Positions 43,072-51,581 of a DNA stretch of 64,000 nucleotides are shown piece by piece. The stretch covers positions 124,001 to 188,000 of the forward strand of contig JAVDKL010000004.1 of assembly GCA_030849965.1 (NCBI GenBank). Reading direction: 5' to 3'. The position numbers and the translations under genes are program-made. This DNA is from Schauerella fraxinea. Its GTDB lineage: Bacteria; Pseudomonadota; Gammaproteobacteria; Burkholderiales; Burkholderiaceae_B. A model generated the notes under the pieces. It did no database searches. It saw only the letters and a program-made list of their open reading frames with translations, and had not been told where the DNA came from. The stretch's first letter is position 1. Each line of letters begins with the position of its first letter.

Positions 43072-44664
43072 CTATTCCTTTGTCAGCCAGACGGTGCTCA
43101 ACGCTTTCGCGTAACCGTCGCGGGCAATGCTCAATCCCTGCAGGCGTTTGGAGACCACGCTGAAGTGCTGGATCTCGAGCAGATTGACGGATGGCAGCTC
43201 TTCCTGCGCGATGGTCTGAAATTCGACCATCAACGCGCGTCGTTTGGCCGGATCGTTTTCGGTAAAGCTCGCTTCGATCACCTTGTCGATGGCGGGATTG
43301 ACGTAGCCCGGGCCGTTCGACCAGGCGACGCCCTTGAGGATCGATTTGCTCCAGTAACGGCGCAGCACGCCGAACTGCGGATCGGCGCTCGAGTTGTAGT
43401 AAGTGCTGTAGGTGTCGAAGTCGCGCTCGCCGTAAATCTGCCGCAGGAACGGCGCCAGATCGAGGTTGACCAACTGAAGATCGATGCCGACCTGACGCAG
43501 CGATTCGCGCAGGAACTCACCGGCACGCTTGAACAGGTCGCCGTACGGCATCGTGTAGTGATTGATGCGCAGTCGTATCCCGTTGGCATCGGGCTTGAGT
43601 CCCGCCTCGTCCAGCAGGCGCTGCGCGCGCGCCGGGTCGAAGGGATATTGCTTGACATCGGCGGTGTAGAGCTCGGCGTGCGAGGCCGGAATCGGGCCGG
43701 TGGCGGCTTTCGCAAAGCCGTACCAGACCTTCTCGGCCAAGGCCTGGCGGTCGATGGCGTGCGCGAACGCCTCGCGCACGCGTTTGTCCTTGAACGTCGG
43801 GCGATCGAGGTTGAAATCGAGGAAGAACACGGGCACGAACGTACCGTAGCCGCCGGTCTCGATTCGAATCGACGGCACTTGCTTCAGGCGCGCCACGTCG
43901 GCAGGCGGCACAGCGCTGAATGGGGCATAGTGCACCTCACCGGCTTCGAGCGCCGCGGCGCGTGCGCCCGGATCGGGAATCGTGCGAAAGCGGATGCGGT
44001 TGATATAGGACTGGCTTTTGTCCCAATAGTCTGGATTGCGTTCCAGCAGCACGAACTCGCCGCGGCGCCATTCCTTGAATACGTACGGCCCGGTACCGAC
44101 GAGCTTGACGTTCCATGGGCTGGTCAACGGCGACGACCCTTCGTACAAGTGACGCGGCAGGATGGGTGCTTCGGCGCTGGACAGCACCGACCAGATCGCG
44201 GGCGACGGCTCGGAGAGCCGAAAGATGGCGGTATGCGCATCGGGCGTGTCCACCGCTTCGACTGCTTTGTAGGCAGTGCCGGCCCGCGGATTGACCTTCC
44301 GCGTCACTTCCAGCACGGTGTACTGCACATCCGCCGATGTAAAAGGTTTGCCATCGTGCCATGTCACGTCGCGCCGCAGCTTGAAGGTGATGGTCTTCCC
44401 ATCTGGTGAGGCTTCCCAACTCTCGGCCAATGCCGGGATCGGCTTGAAATTGTCGTCGTAGGCCACCAGCCCTTCGACCACCTGCGCCGCGAGGATGCCG
44501 GCCGTGTTCGAATTGAACAGAAAGCTCGACGGTTCCGGTTCGAGGTTGACAATCAGGGTGCCGCCGCGCTGGATCTCGGCGCTCCACGCAAGGGGCGAAT
44601 AGAGCGCCGCAGCGCCCAGAGTGCCAAGGGATGCGCCAATGAAGTGGCGTCGGCTGATGCTCAT
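43072..44664 (-). CDS. peptide-type ABC transporter, periplasmic binding protein
   Basis: Family 5 binding protein of 530 residues. A twin-arginine-like signal (SRRHFIGASLG, cleavage near AWSA) is followed by IQRGGTLIVNLEPEPSSF; RRDVTWHDGKPFTSADV is the family hallmark. GGAG is 6 bp before the start. The mature protein has no Cys and two Met. It lies between the SfnG/RutA-like monooxygenase gene (106 bp upstream) and the permeases, so ligand and monooxygenase substrate are probably the same or related. Confidence 0.9.
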   Translation of the reverse strand: MSISRRHFIGASLGTLGAAALYSPLAWSAEIQRGGTLIVNLEPEPSSFLFNSNTAGILAAQVVEGLVAYDDNFKPIPALAESWEASPDGKTITFKLRRDVTWHDGKPFTSADVQYTVLEVTRKVNPRAGTAYKAVEAVDTPDAHTAIFRLSEPSPAIWSVLSSAEAPILPRHLYEGSSPLTSPWNVKLVGTGPYVFKEWRRGEFVLLERNPDYWDKSQSYINRIRFRTIPDPGARAAALEAGEVHYAPFSAVPPADVARLKQVPSIRIETGGYGTFVPVFFLDFNLDRPTFKDKRVREAFAHAIDRQALAEKVWYGFAKAATGPIPASHAELYTADVKQYPFDPARAQRLLDEAGLKPDANGIRLRINHYTMPYGDLFKRAGEFLRESLRQVGIDLQLVNLDLAPFLRQIYGERDFDTYSTYYNSSADPQFGVLRRYWSKSILKGVAWSNGPGYVNPAIDKVIEASFTENDPAKRRALMVEFQTIAQEELPSVNLLEIQHFSVVSKRLQGLSIARDGYAKALSTVWLTKE

Positions 44665-44770
44665 GTACTGCTCCGATCGATAAGGAAAATGCGGTTGCTA
44701 CCTGCACCGACAGCGGGACGACGGAATGTCATGCTCGTGGCGAGCGCGGCAACCCGTGGGATGGTCTGGT

Positions 44771-46042
44771 CTACGTCGTTGCGGCCAGTGGCTTGGCCGA
44801 GGGTGTTTCAAAAGCTGATGACGCACTGGGAGCAGCGGGTTGCGCCACGCGCAACCCGGCGGCATGCATCAAAGGCAAAACGGATTCGGCGAAGTGCTCG
44901 AGATCGGCCGCGAAATCGTAGAACGTGATTTGCACACCATCGCAACCCGCCGCCTTCAACTTCAGGAAGCCGTCGACGATCTGTTGCGGGCTGCCCACCA
45001 GATGCAGGTTGCCGCCAATGGCACGGTGCAGGCGGCGCTGGCCTTTCCAGGCTTGGGCGTCGCCGCGGCGGCCGTGGTCGGCGAAGCCTTCGACGGCGGC
45101 CTCGTCGGCCGCGCCCTCGATGGCGTCACGATACGCAATGGCTTCGGCTTCGGTCGCGCGGCAAATCACCATCGGGTTGATGATGGTGCGAATGCTGCGC
45201 CCGGCGCGTGCGGCTTCGGCGCGGATGTTCGCGATATGCGCCGGCAGGCTGGCTTCGGCATCGGCAAGTTGATTGCCGGCGGGGCTGGTGATGAACATCA
45301 GATCGGAATGTTTGACGCCGTAGGCCACGCCCGCCGGCGAGCCGCTGGCATTGACGAGGATGGGTCGGCCGTAGTTCGGCTTGGGCGTGATGTAGGCATC
45401 TTCCATGGCCCAGAAGGGGCCGTCGACCGTCAGATTCTCGCGTGCGGTCCACAGTTGCTTCAGTCGTTGCACAAACACGTCGGCCATCTCGTACCGGCGG
45501 TCGTGCTCCACCTTTTTCATGCCGAACATCGCGGGCTCGCGTTCCGCATAGCCGGTGACCACGTTGATGCCCCATCGCCCGCCGGAGATGTGATCCAGCG
45601 TAGCGCCGAACTTGGCCAGATGCACCGGATGCCAGGGACCGTACAGCACGTGCAGGGTGGAGATCAGCAGAATGCGTGACGTGATGCTGGCGAGTGCCGC
45701 CGTGGTCATAAAGGCATCCAGCGACGTCTCGCGGTATTTCAGATCGCCGCCATATCCGCCTTTGCTGGTCCACTGCGCGAGACCAAAGACGAGATCGAAG
45801 CCCAGCGCCTCTGCGCGTTGCGTCAACGCGGCGTTGTAGTCGTACGTCCATGTGGTCGAGCGCGGCAGATGCGACGGGGTCCAGCCGCCATCCTGAATCG
45901 GCAGGAACAGGCCAAGGATGAAGGGCTGGGCAAGTACCCGCGACAACGGACTATCGGGGTGATCGGCGGGTGAGGCATCCGCGGCGGAGAGGCCCGCCAC
46001 GGGGTCGTGCACGGTCGGAAAATTCGGAGTGTTGGCTGCCAT
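44771..46042 (-). CDS. luciferase-like FMN monooxygenase, SfnG/RutA-like
   Basis: Flavin monooxygenase of 423 residues. The core has GFDLVFGLAQW, SGGRWGINVVTGYAEREPAMFG around residue 150, EHDRRYEMADVF, and IGGNLHLVGSPQQIVDGFLKLKAAGCDGVQ. These blocks resemble SfnG (dimethylsulfone monooxygenase) and RutA, not SsuD or NtaA. An N-terminal 35 residues and a C-terminal Ala/Ser-rich tail extend beyond SfnG (about 363 residues). A paralogue with the same signatures is at 55413. It probably oxidises a sulfone or sulfonate with FMNH2; a RutA-like ring cleavage remains possible. Confidence 0.84.
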   Translation of the reverse strand: MAANTPNFPTVHDPVAGLSAADASPADHPDSPLSRVLAQPFILGLFLPIQDGGWTPSHLPRSTTWTYDYNAALTQRAEALGFDLVFGLAQWTSKGGYGGDLKYRETSLDAFMTTAALASITSRILLISTLHVLYGPWHPVHLAKFGATLDHISGGRWGINVVTGYAEREPAMFGMKKVEHDRRYEMADVFVQRLKQLWTARENLTVDGPFWAMEDAYITPKPNYGRPILVNASGSPAGVAYGVKHSDLMFITSPAGNQLADAEASLPAHIANIRAEAARAGRSIRTIINPMVICRATEAEAIAYRDAIEGAADEAAVEGFADHGRRGDAQAWKGQRRLHRAIGGNLHLVGSPQQIVDGFLKLKAAGCDGVQITFYDFAADLEHFAESVLPLMHAAGLRVAQPAAPSASSAFETPSAKPLAATT

Positions 46043-46137
46043 GAGGGATCGATGTCCTTTTTTTCATGGTACCGACGCATGCCCAGATCGAAACGACTGC
46101 TTTGCGATAACTAAATAACCGAGTGGCGGACGCGCCG

Positions 46138-47454
46138 TTACGCCACAACCGCATTCGCGGCCACAGCCGCACCCAAAAACGACAGCACCTCGTGCCACGA
46201 GGCACGGTTGGCGTGCGCGTTCGCGACCGGCGTGCCGCCACCGGTGAGCACGATGCCGGACACGGGATGGGCGCGCGCGATCTGCGTGGTTGGCACGTGC
46301 GGCGCCTGCAAGGCATGGCCGGCCTCCGGATAGTCGACATGCTTGACCGCATGCGCATGGCCGGCATCTTGCAACCGTTGCGCCACCTCTCGGGCATAGC
46401 GCGACGAGGGCCAGTAGCCGTCGTCGCCGGCGGAAAGCAACAGCACCGGTCCGGCGATACGCTCCACCGCAATTCGCGCCCGATTGACCGCGGCGGCATC
46501 TTCCTGCGCGCGCACGAAGGCTTGTGCCTGACGCCGCGGCTCAGGGAGGGCGTCCACGATCGACCAGTCTTGTGCAGCATTGTTTTCCCAGACGTGCGCG
46601 ACCGGCTTGCCGCCTAGCGTCCAGGCCGGCTTGAAACGCCCGTCGCCGGGCCGGCCGGCGTTGAGCACGCCGTGCACGACCGAGCTGGGCACATAGGCCA
46701 CTACAGCGGAAACGGCATGCGGGAAGGTGCTGCCCAACAGCAGCGAGAGCTCGCCGCCGCGCGAATGGCCGCTGACGGCGACGAAGTTACCGGCGGGCTT
46801 GACGGTATGCCGCAGCCACACCAAGGCGCGTTCGAAGTATTCAAGCGGAATCTCGGATAGATATGCCGGCAGGCCGGGTGCGCCGAAGTACCCCAACGCG
46901 AGCGCGGCATAGCCATGCGAGGCAAACAATGCGGCACGGGCTTCGTTCACGCCGCCGCCGGATCCGTTCAGCACCACGATGGCCGGATGCGGACCAGATC
47001 CCGAAGGCAGGTAAAGGGCGCCCACCAGGCCGCCGTCATCAAGCGCGACCCGTGTCACACCGTCGGCCACGTAACGCTGCTCGAGAATGGCAGTGGCGGC
47101 GTTGCCGTCGTCGTCGTGCGCGGCGAGCCACACCGTGATGCGTTCCGCGGGTCCTTTTGATGCCGGTCCGCTGAACGCCGCTGCGGCATCCGGTGTTTGC
47201 AGTGTTTGCGACCACAACGGTCCTTGGCTCTCTACGCCCTGGTAATCGCCTGACACTGGCGCCTGCTCGGCGATGGCGATGTTGCCGCGCGAGTCGGCAA
47301 CATAGCGGTTCTTGCTCTGCCAGACGGTGTCGTCCGCTTGCCTCGAGGTGGCCGTCAGCGTGACGTGCGCGCCTGCTGAGAAGCCGGTGAGTGTGATGAT
47401 GCGATCGACATCGATGAGCGCGCTGCTGGGGGAGAGGGTGATGGCGGCGGACAT
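46138..47454 (-). CDS. BAAT/acyl-CoA thioester hydrolase family protein
   Basis: Alpha/beta hydrolase of 438 residues with two parts: an N-terminal beta domain (about 1-150, STAD-type acyl-CoA thioester hydrolase/BAAT N-terminal domain) and a C-terminal hydrolase (BAAT C-terminal domain). The nucleophile elbow is GHSRGGE (Ser), with Asp in GDDGYWPSS and His in EAGHALQAPH. Serine rather than cysteine points to hydrolysis, not to amino-acid N-acyl transfer. The start at 47454 is preferred over 47499. It is the first gene of the leftward module, 95 bp before the SfnG/RutA-like gene. Its link to sulfur scavenging is unclear. Confidence 0.82.
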   Translation of the reverse strand: MSAAITLSPSSALIDVDRIITLTGFSAGAHVTLTATSRQADDTVWQSKNRYVADSRGNIAIAEQAPVSGDYQGVESQGPLWSQTLQTPDAAAAFSGPASKGPAERITVWLAAHDDDGNAATAILEQRYVADGVTRVALDDGGLVGALYLPSGSGPHPAIVVLNGSGGGVNEARAALFASHGYAALALGYFGAPGLPAYLSEIPLEYFERALVWLRHTVKPAGNFVAVSGHSRGGELSLLLGSTFPHAVSAVVAYVPSSVVHGVLNAGRPGDGRFKPAWTLGGKPVAHVWENNAAQDWSIVDALPEPRRQAQAFVRAQEDAAAVNRARIAVERIAGPVLLLSAGDDGYWPSSRYAREVAQRLQDAGHAHAVKHVDYPEAGHALQAPHVPTTQIARAHPVSGIVLTGGGTPVANAHANRASWHEVLSFLGAAVAANAVVA

Positions 47455-47684
47455 GAGATTTCCATTAGCAAAACAAGCTTTGCACGCTATGCCGTGCACG
47501 CCATTCGCACAACGAACTTCGCGTCATAAGGATTCGTGCTGCAGGCCATATGAGCCGCAGCGCGATATCCGGCGGGCTTTAAGCCCGGAAGAAATAAGCA
47601 GATGGCGAATCGGTCGTTCGTGTCGCTGCACGGCACCGATATCCTTCGTTCAACCCTGCTGTGCTCATAAGGATATTCCTCATC
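47455..47684. promoter_or_regulatory. divergent promoter region with inverted repeats
   Basis: Between the hydrolase gene and ssuA. TGCACG-CTATGC-CGTGCA (47481-47498) has 6-bp arms; CGGGCTT-T-AAGCCCG (47573-47587) is a 15-nt palindrome. CATAAGGAT occurs twice (near 47525 and 47666), the second being the ssuA ribosome-site region. No regulator gene is adjacent. Confidence 0.45.
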
Positions 47685-48773
47685 ATGTTCAATATTTTGA
47701 CTTCCAGACTGGCGTGCGTGAGCGCGGCGGCGCTGTCGCTACTGGCCGGTGGCGCCGCTCACGCGGCCGACACGGTAACGGTGGCGCTTGCCGTGCCGCT
47801 CACGGTATCGAGCGGCGGCGTATACGGTCTGGGAAAAGACCTCGGTTATTTCGAGGCTGAGAACATCGACGTCAAGACGATCGCGTTTCAAGGCGCCGGC
47901 GCGCTGCTGCCTCAGGTTGCCGCCAAGAAAGTGACGATCGGGCTGCCGTTGCCCGAAACCGTGCTCGCCAGCTATGAGACCGGCAAGACGCCGCTGCCGG
48001 TGACATATTTCTATAACGCCATCCCCGCCAACGAGCTCGAGCTGGCGGTACTGGCCGACGGTCCGATCAAGACCATCGCCGATTTGAAGGGGAAGAAGAT
48101 TGGCGTTGGCGCCTTGACGTGGGGCACGATACCTTCCACGCGCGCCCTGCTGCGCCAGGAAAACCTGACGCCCGGTAAGGACGTGGATATCGTGGCCGTT
48201 GGCGTGCTGGGGTCGGGCTTTCTGGCGTTGAAGGAAGGACGTGTGGACGCGTTGAACTACAACAGCAGCTGGACCGCCATGCTGGAGCAGACCGGCACCA
48301 AGGTGCATCGTTTGCCGTATCCGCCGGTGTTCCAGAAGATCAACAGCAACGGTTTCCTGGCGCATGAAGACACCGTCAGGGACAATCCCCAGTTGCTGGC
48401 ACGCTTCGGCCGCGCCTATACCAAGGCCGTGATTGCATGTGACGCCAATCCGCGTCTGTGCGTGGAAACGTTCTGGAAATACCAACCGGAGGCCAAGCCA
48501 AAGGATGGTGATGCCGATAAGCAGTTGCAAGACGCGATCACACTGGTCAAAAAGCGCATGGACAGTACCTTGCGGCGCCAGGATGGCAGCACGCGCGTGG
48601 CAGGAGAGTTCGATGTGCCCGTCATCAAATCGTTTGTGACGGCCATGCACGAAGCGGGTGAATTCAACACCGCGAATATCCCGGTGGACACGATCTTCAG
48701 CAATGCGCTGGTGCCGGAGTTCTCGCGCTTCGATGTTGCTGCCGTACAAGCCCAGGCGAAGGCCGCGAAGTGA
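47685..48773 (+). CDS. ssuA: aliphatic sulfonate ABC transporter, binding protein
   Basis: Periplasmic binding protein of 362 residues, NitT/TauT (SsuA) family. The signal peptide ends near AHAAD (about residue 28), then VTVALAVPLTVSSGGVYGLG; the LKGKKIGVGALTWGT segment lines the cleft. Start at 47685 with AAGGAT upstream. Mature chain: three Met and two Cys spaced six residues apart (IACDANPRLCVE), possibly a disulfide. It is the first gene of an SsuA-SsuB-SsuC-SsuD set, which makes an alkanesulfonate the likely ligand; unlike E. coli, the reductase gene is elsewhere. Confidence 0.86.
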   Translation: MFNILTSRLACVSAAALSLLAGGAAHAADTVTVALAVPLTVSSGGVYGLGKDLGYFEAENIDVKTIAFQGAGALLPQVAAKKVTIGLPLPETVLASYETGKTPLPVTYFYNAIPANELELAVLADGPIKTIADLKGKKIGVGALTWGTIPSTRALLRQENLTPGKDVDIVAVGVLGSGFLALKEGRVDALNYNSSWTAMLEQTGTKVHRLPYPPVFQKINSNGFLAHEDTVRDNPQLLARFGRAYTKAVIACDANPRLCVETFWKYQPEAKPKDGDADKQLQDAITLVKKRMDSTLRRQDGSTRVAGEFDVPVIKSFVTAMHEAGEFNTANIPVDTIFSNALVPEFSRFDVAAVQAQAKAAK

Positions 48774-49570
48774 GCGGTCCGGCTCCCGCAGTGCTGCATA
48801 CCGGACACGCCGCCGCACCGGCCATGCTGCACGTCGATCATGTGTCGGTCACATACAAAACGCGGCGCGGTGCGATCGACGCGGTATCCGACGTGACCCT
48901 GACGATCGCCGATGGCGAGTTCGTCACCATTCTGGGGCCGTCGGGTTGCGGCAAGTCGACGCTGCTGAAGTTGGCGGCCGGGCTGTTGCAGCCCAGCCGT
49001 GGCCACCTCGATGTGGCCGGTCAGCGTATTTCGGGGCCGAGCCGGGACATCGGCGTGGCGTTTCAAAAGCCCACGTTGCTGCCGTGGCGCACGGTACTGG
49101 ACAACGTGCTGTTGCCCAGTGAGACGGTGGGGCTGATCACGCCCGAAGCCATCGAGCGGGCGCGGGCGTTGCTCAAGGTGGTCGGCCTGGCGGATTTCGC
49201 CGATAACTATCCGAATGAGTTGTCTGGCGGCATGCAGCAACGCGTAGGCCTCGCGCGCATGCTGCAACGGGATCCCAAGCTCTTGTTGATGGATGAGCCG
49301 TTTGCCGCGCTCGATGCGATGACGCGCGAGGCGTTGACGCTCGAGTTGCAGCGGATCTGGATGCGCGATCGCAAATCGGTGCTCTTCATCACGCACAGCA
49401 TTCCGGAAGCTGTATTGCTGTCGGACCGGGTCCTTGTGATGTCGGCACGACCCGGGCGCGTGGTCGAGGATTTTGCCGTCGACCTGCCGCGGCCCCGCAC
49501 GTTGGAAACGCTGACTGAGCCCGCATTCGTCGCCGCCACGCAGCACCTGCGCCGTCACTTCATAAGCTGA
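48770..49570 (+). CDS. ssuB: aliphatic sulfonate ABC transporter, ATPase
   Basis: ATP-binding subunit of 266 residues starting at a GTG that overlaps the ssuA stop by 4 bp (GTGA). Walker A GPSGCGKST lies at about residues 58-66, FQKPTLLPWRTV is the Q-loop, LSGGMQQRVGLARML the signature, LLLMDEPFAALD Walker B and FITHSIPEA the switch. The layout is typical of the SsuB/TauB family. Confidence 0.9.
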   Translation: MSGPAPAVLHTGHAAAPAMLHVDHVSVTYKTRRGAIDAVSDVTLTIADGEFVTILGPSGCGKSTLLKLAAGLLQPSRGHLDVAGQRISGPSRDIGVAFQKPTLLPWRTVLDNVLLPSETVGLITPEAIERARALLKVVGLADFADNYPNELSGGMQQRVGLARMLQRDPKLLLMDEPFAALDAMTREALTLELQRIWMRDRKSVLFITHSIPEAVLLSDRVLVMSARPGRVVEDFAVDLPRPRTLETLTEPAFVAATQHLRRHFIS

Positions 49571-49573
49571 ATC

Positions 49574-50356
49574 ATGCAACGCCTCACGTCTATCCTGTAT
49601 CCGCTCGGCACCCTGGCCGTCGTGCTCCTGATCTGGCATTTTTCCGTGGTGCTGCTCAAGGTCCCCGACTACATCCTCACCACGCCGGGAGCGGTGTTCA
49701 GCGCCTTGGTGGGTACGTTCGCCGATGGCACGATCTGGCGCCACATCGAATACACCGTCTCGGCGACCTTGATCGGCTATGTGATTGGCAGCGTGCTGGC
49801 CCTGATTTTGGGCGCGGCGCTGGCCGAATCGCGCACGTTCGAGAAGTTCGTGTATCCCTTGCTGGTGGCGATTCAGGCTACACCCAAGGTGGCGCTGGCG
49901 CCGTTGATCCTGGTGTGGTTCGGCTTCGGTATCGCCTCCAAGGTGGTGCTGGTGGTGCTGATCTGCTTCTTCCCGTTGTTCATCAACACCATCGTGGGGA
50001 TTCGCCGGGTCGACCCCGACCTCATCGGCGCCTGCCGCGCATTCTCGGCGTCGCGCTGGTACGTGTTTCGCTACGTCAAACTGCCGGCGGCCGCCGGCGA
50101 CATCTTCGCCGGATTGCAGATCGGCGTGTCGTTGGCATTGATCGGCACCGTGGTGGGTGAGCTGGTGTCGTCCGAGGCGGGGCTCGGCTACCTGATCGGT
50201 TCGGCGGCGGTCAACCTCAACGTGAGCCTGATGTTTGCAGGTGTGATTCTGCTCGCGGCGTTCGGCATCGCGGGCGCGCAACTCGTGCGTTGGGCGCATC
50301 GCAAGGTGGTGTTCTGGGAAGCGAACAACGATGTGGATACCCGTATCGGCACCTGA
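49574..50356 (+). CDS. ssuC: aliphatic sulfonate ABC transporter, permease
   Basis: Inner-membrane permease of 260 residues, about six helices. The TauC/SsuC-type coupling loop GACRAFSASRWYVFRYVKLP lies near residue 160, and ATPKVALAPLILVWFG precedes it, a strongly conserved NitT/TauT segment. It starts 3 bp after the ATPase stop. It is followed 93 bp later by ssuD. Confidence 0.9.
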   Translation: MQRLTSILYPLGTLAVVLLIWHFSVVLLKVPDYILTTPGAVFSALVGTFADGTIWRHIEYTVSATLIGYVIGSVLALILGAALAESRTFEKFVYPLLVAIQATPKVALAPLILVWFGFGIASKVVLVVLICFFPLFINTIVGIRRVDPDLIGACRAFSASRWYVFRYVKLPAAAGDIFAGLQIGVSLALIGTVVGELVSSEAGLGYLIGSAAVNLNVSLMFAGVILLAAFGIAGAQLVRWAHRKVVFWEANNDVDTRIGT

Positions 50357-50449
50357 TCAGTTTGCGTCTTAGCTTAGGCCGAATCGATTGTTTGCGCGGC
50401 TCCCGCAGCACGCCAGAATAAGCGCTGGCATTGTTCGGGAGCAGCGATC

Positions 50450-51568
50450 GTGGCGTTAGAAATGAACTGGTATCTCCCCTCGCACGGGGATTTCCATGGC
50501 CTGACCAACAACAAGCTTGGTGCTTCTGGCGCGGCGCGCGAGAACACCCCCGGCTACCTGGCTCAGACGGCGCGAGCCATCGAATATGCGGGTTTCAACG
50601 CCATTTTGATTCCGACGGGACCCACCTGCCACGATGCGTGGGTCGTTGCTGCCGCACTGTCGCAAGTGACCACGCGGTTGAAGTTTCTGGTGGCGTTTCG
50701 CCCCGGCTTCGTACAGCCGGCGTTTGCCGCTCAATCGGCGCAGACGCTTCAACGCCTCTCGAATAATCGATTGCTGCTCAACGTGGTGACGGGCGGCAGC
50801 TCCGATGAACAAAAGGGCTACGGCGACTTTCTCGATCACGATCAACGCTACGCCCGCACGGGCGAGTTTCTGGATATCGTGCGCCAACTGTGGACGCGTC
50901 GCGATGTGGATTACGACGGCGAGCACTACACGCTGCGCGATGCGGGTCTGGTACGGGCGATCGGCGATCATGCGCCGCCCCTGTACTTCGGTGGTGCATC
51001 GCCCGCTGCCGAACAGGTTGCCGCACGCTACAGCGACACCTATCTGCTGTGGGGCGAACCACCCGACATGGTGCGCGACCGCATTGCCCGCACGACGGAA
51101 CTGGCCGCCGAATTCGGACGCACGCTGCGGTATGGTTTTCGCGCGCACATTATCGCGCGAGATACGGAAGCCCAGGCGTGGGAAGAGGCCGATCGACTGC
51201 TGCGCGAGGTGCCCAAGGCGGCCATCGAGCAAGCCCAGCGCAGCCTGCGGCAAAGCGAATCGGTAGGGCAGGCGCGCATGGTGGGTCTGCATGCCAACAA
51301 GACCATCAATTCGGTACGCGACCTCGAGGTCTATCCCAACCTGTGGGCGGGCGTCGGCCTGGTGCGCGGTGGAGCCGGCACGGCTTTCGTCGGCAGTCAT
51401 CGGCAGGTGGCCGAGCGCATCGAAGAGTTCCATAGCCTGGGGCTGGATAGCTTCATTCTTTCCGGTTATCCCAATCTGGAAGAATCGTTGAGGGTGGGCG
51501 AGGAAGTGCTGCCGCTCTTGAAGAAGAACATCTCACCCTATGCCGCTCCTGTGCGCGCGGTCGCTTGA
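50450..51568 (+). CDS. ssuD: FMNH2-dependent alkanesulfonate monooxygenase
   Basis: SsuD, 372 residues, converts alkanesulfonates with FMNH2 and O2 to aldehyde and sulfite. It begins at GTG 50450 with GGGAG upstream. All residues known to matter in E. coli SsuD have counterparts: C60 (TGPTCHDAW; E. coli Cys54), R231 and H233 (FRAHI; Arg226, His228), R306 (LVRGGAG; Arg297) and Y340 (LSGYPNLEE; Tyr331). The mobile-loop region and the FMN-phosphate GG motif (LYFGGASP) are also present. It follows ssuABC and precedes a degenerate paralogue. FMNH2 would come from the SsuE-like protein at 22730 or one outside the window. Confidence 0.93.
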   Translation: MALEMNWYLPSHGDFHGLTNNKLGASGAARENTPGYLAQTARAIEYAGFNAILIPTGPTCHDAWVVAAALSQVTTRLKFLVAFRPGFVQPAFAAQSAQTLQRLSNNRLLLNVVTGGSSDEQKGYGDFLDHDQRYARTGEFLDIVRQLWTRRDVDYDGEHYTLRDAGLVRAIGDHAPPLYFGGASPAAEQVAARYSDTYLLWGEPPDMVRDRIARTTELAAEFGRTLRYGFRAHIIARDTEAQAWEEADRLLREVPKAAIEQAQRSLRQSESVGQARMVGLHANKTINSVRDLEVYPNLWAGVGLVRGGAGTAFVGSHRQVAERIEEFHSLGLDSFILSGYPNLEESLRVGEEVLPLLKKNISPYAAPVRAVA

Positions 51569-51581
51569 ACGAGGTCACATC

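Noticed and set aside
42091-44409. 772-codon open frame on the plus strand
   Set aside because: It is antisense to the permease and binding-protein genes whose products have clear family motifs; its translation is rich in His, Gln, Arg and Asp as expected for a GC-rich shadow frame.
48416-50299. 627-codon open frame on the minus strand
   Set aside because: Antisense to ssuA, ssuB and ssuC, which all show full family motifs; no domain recognisable in the antisense product.
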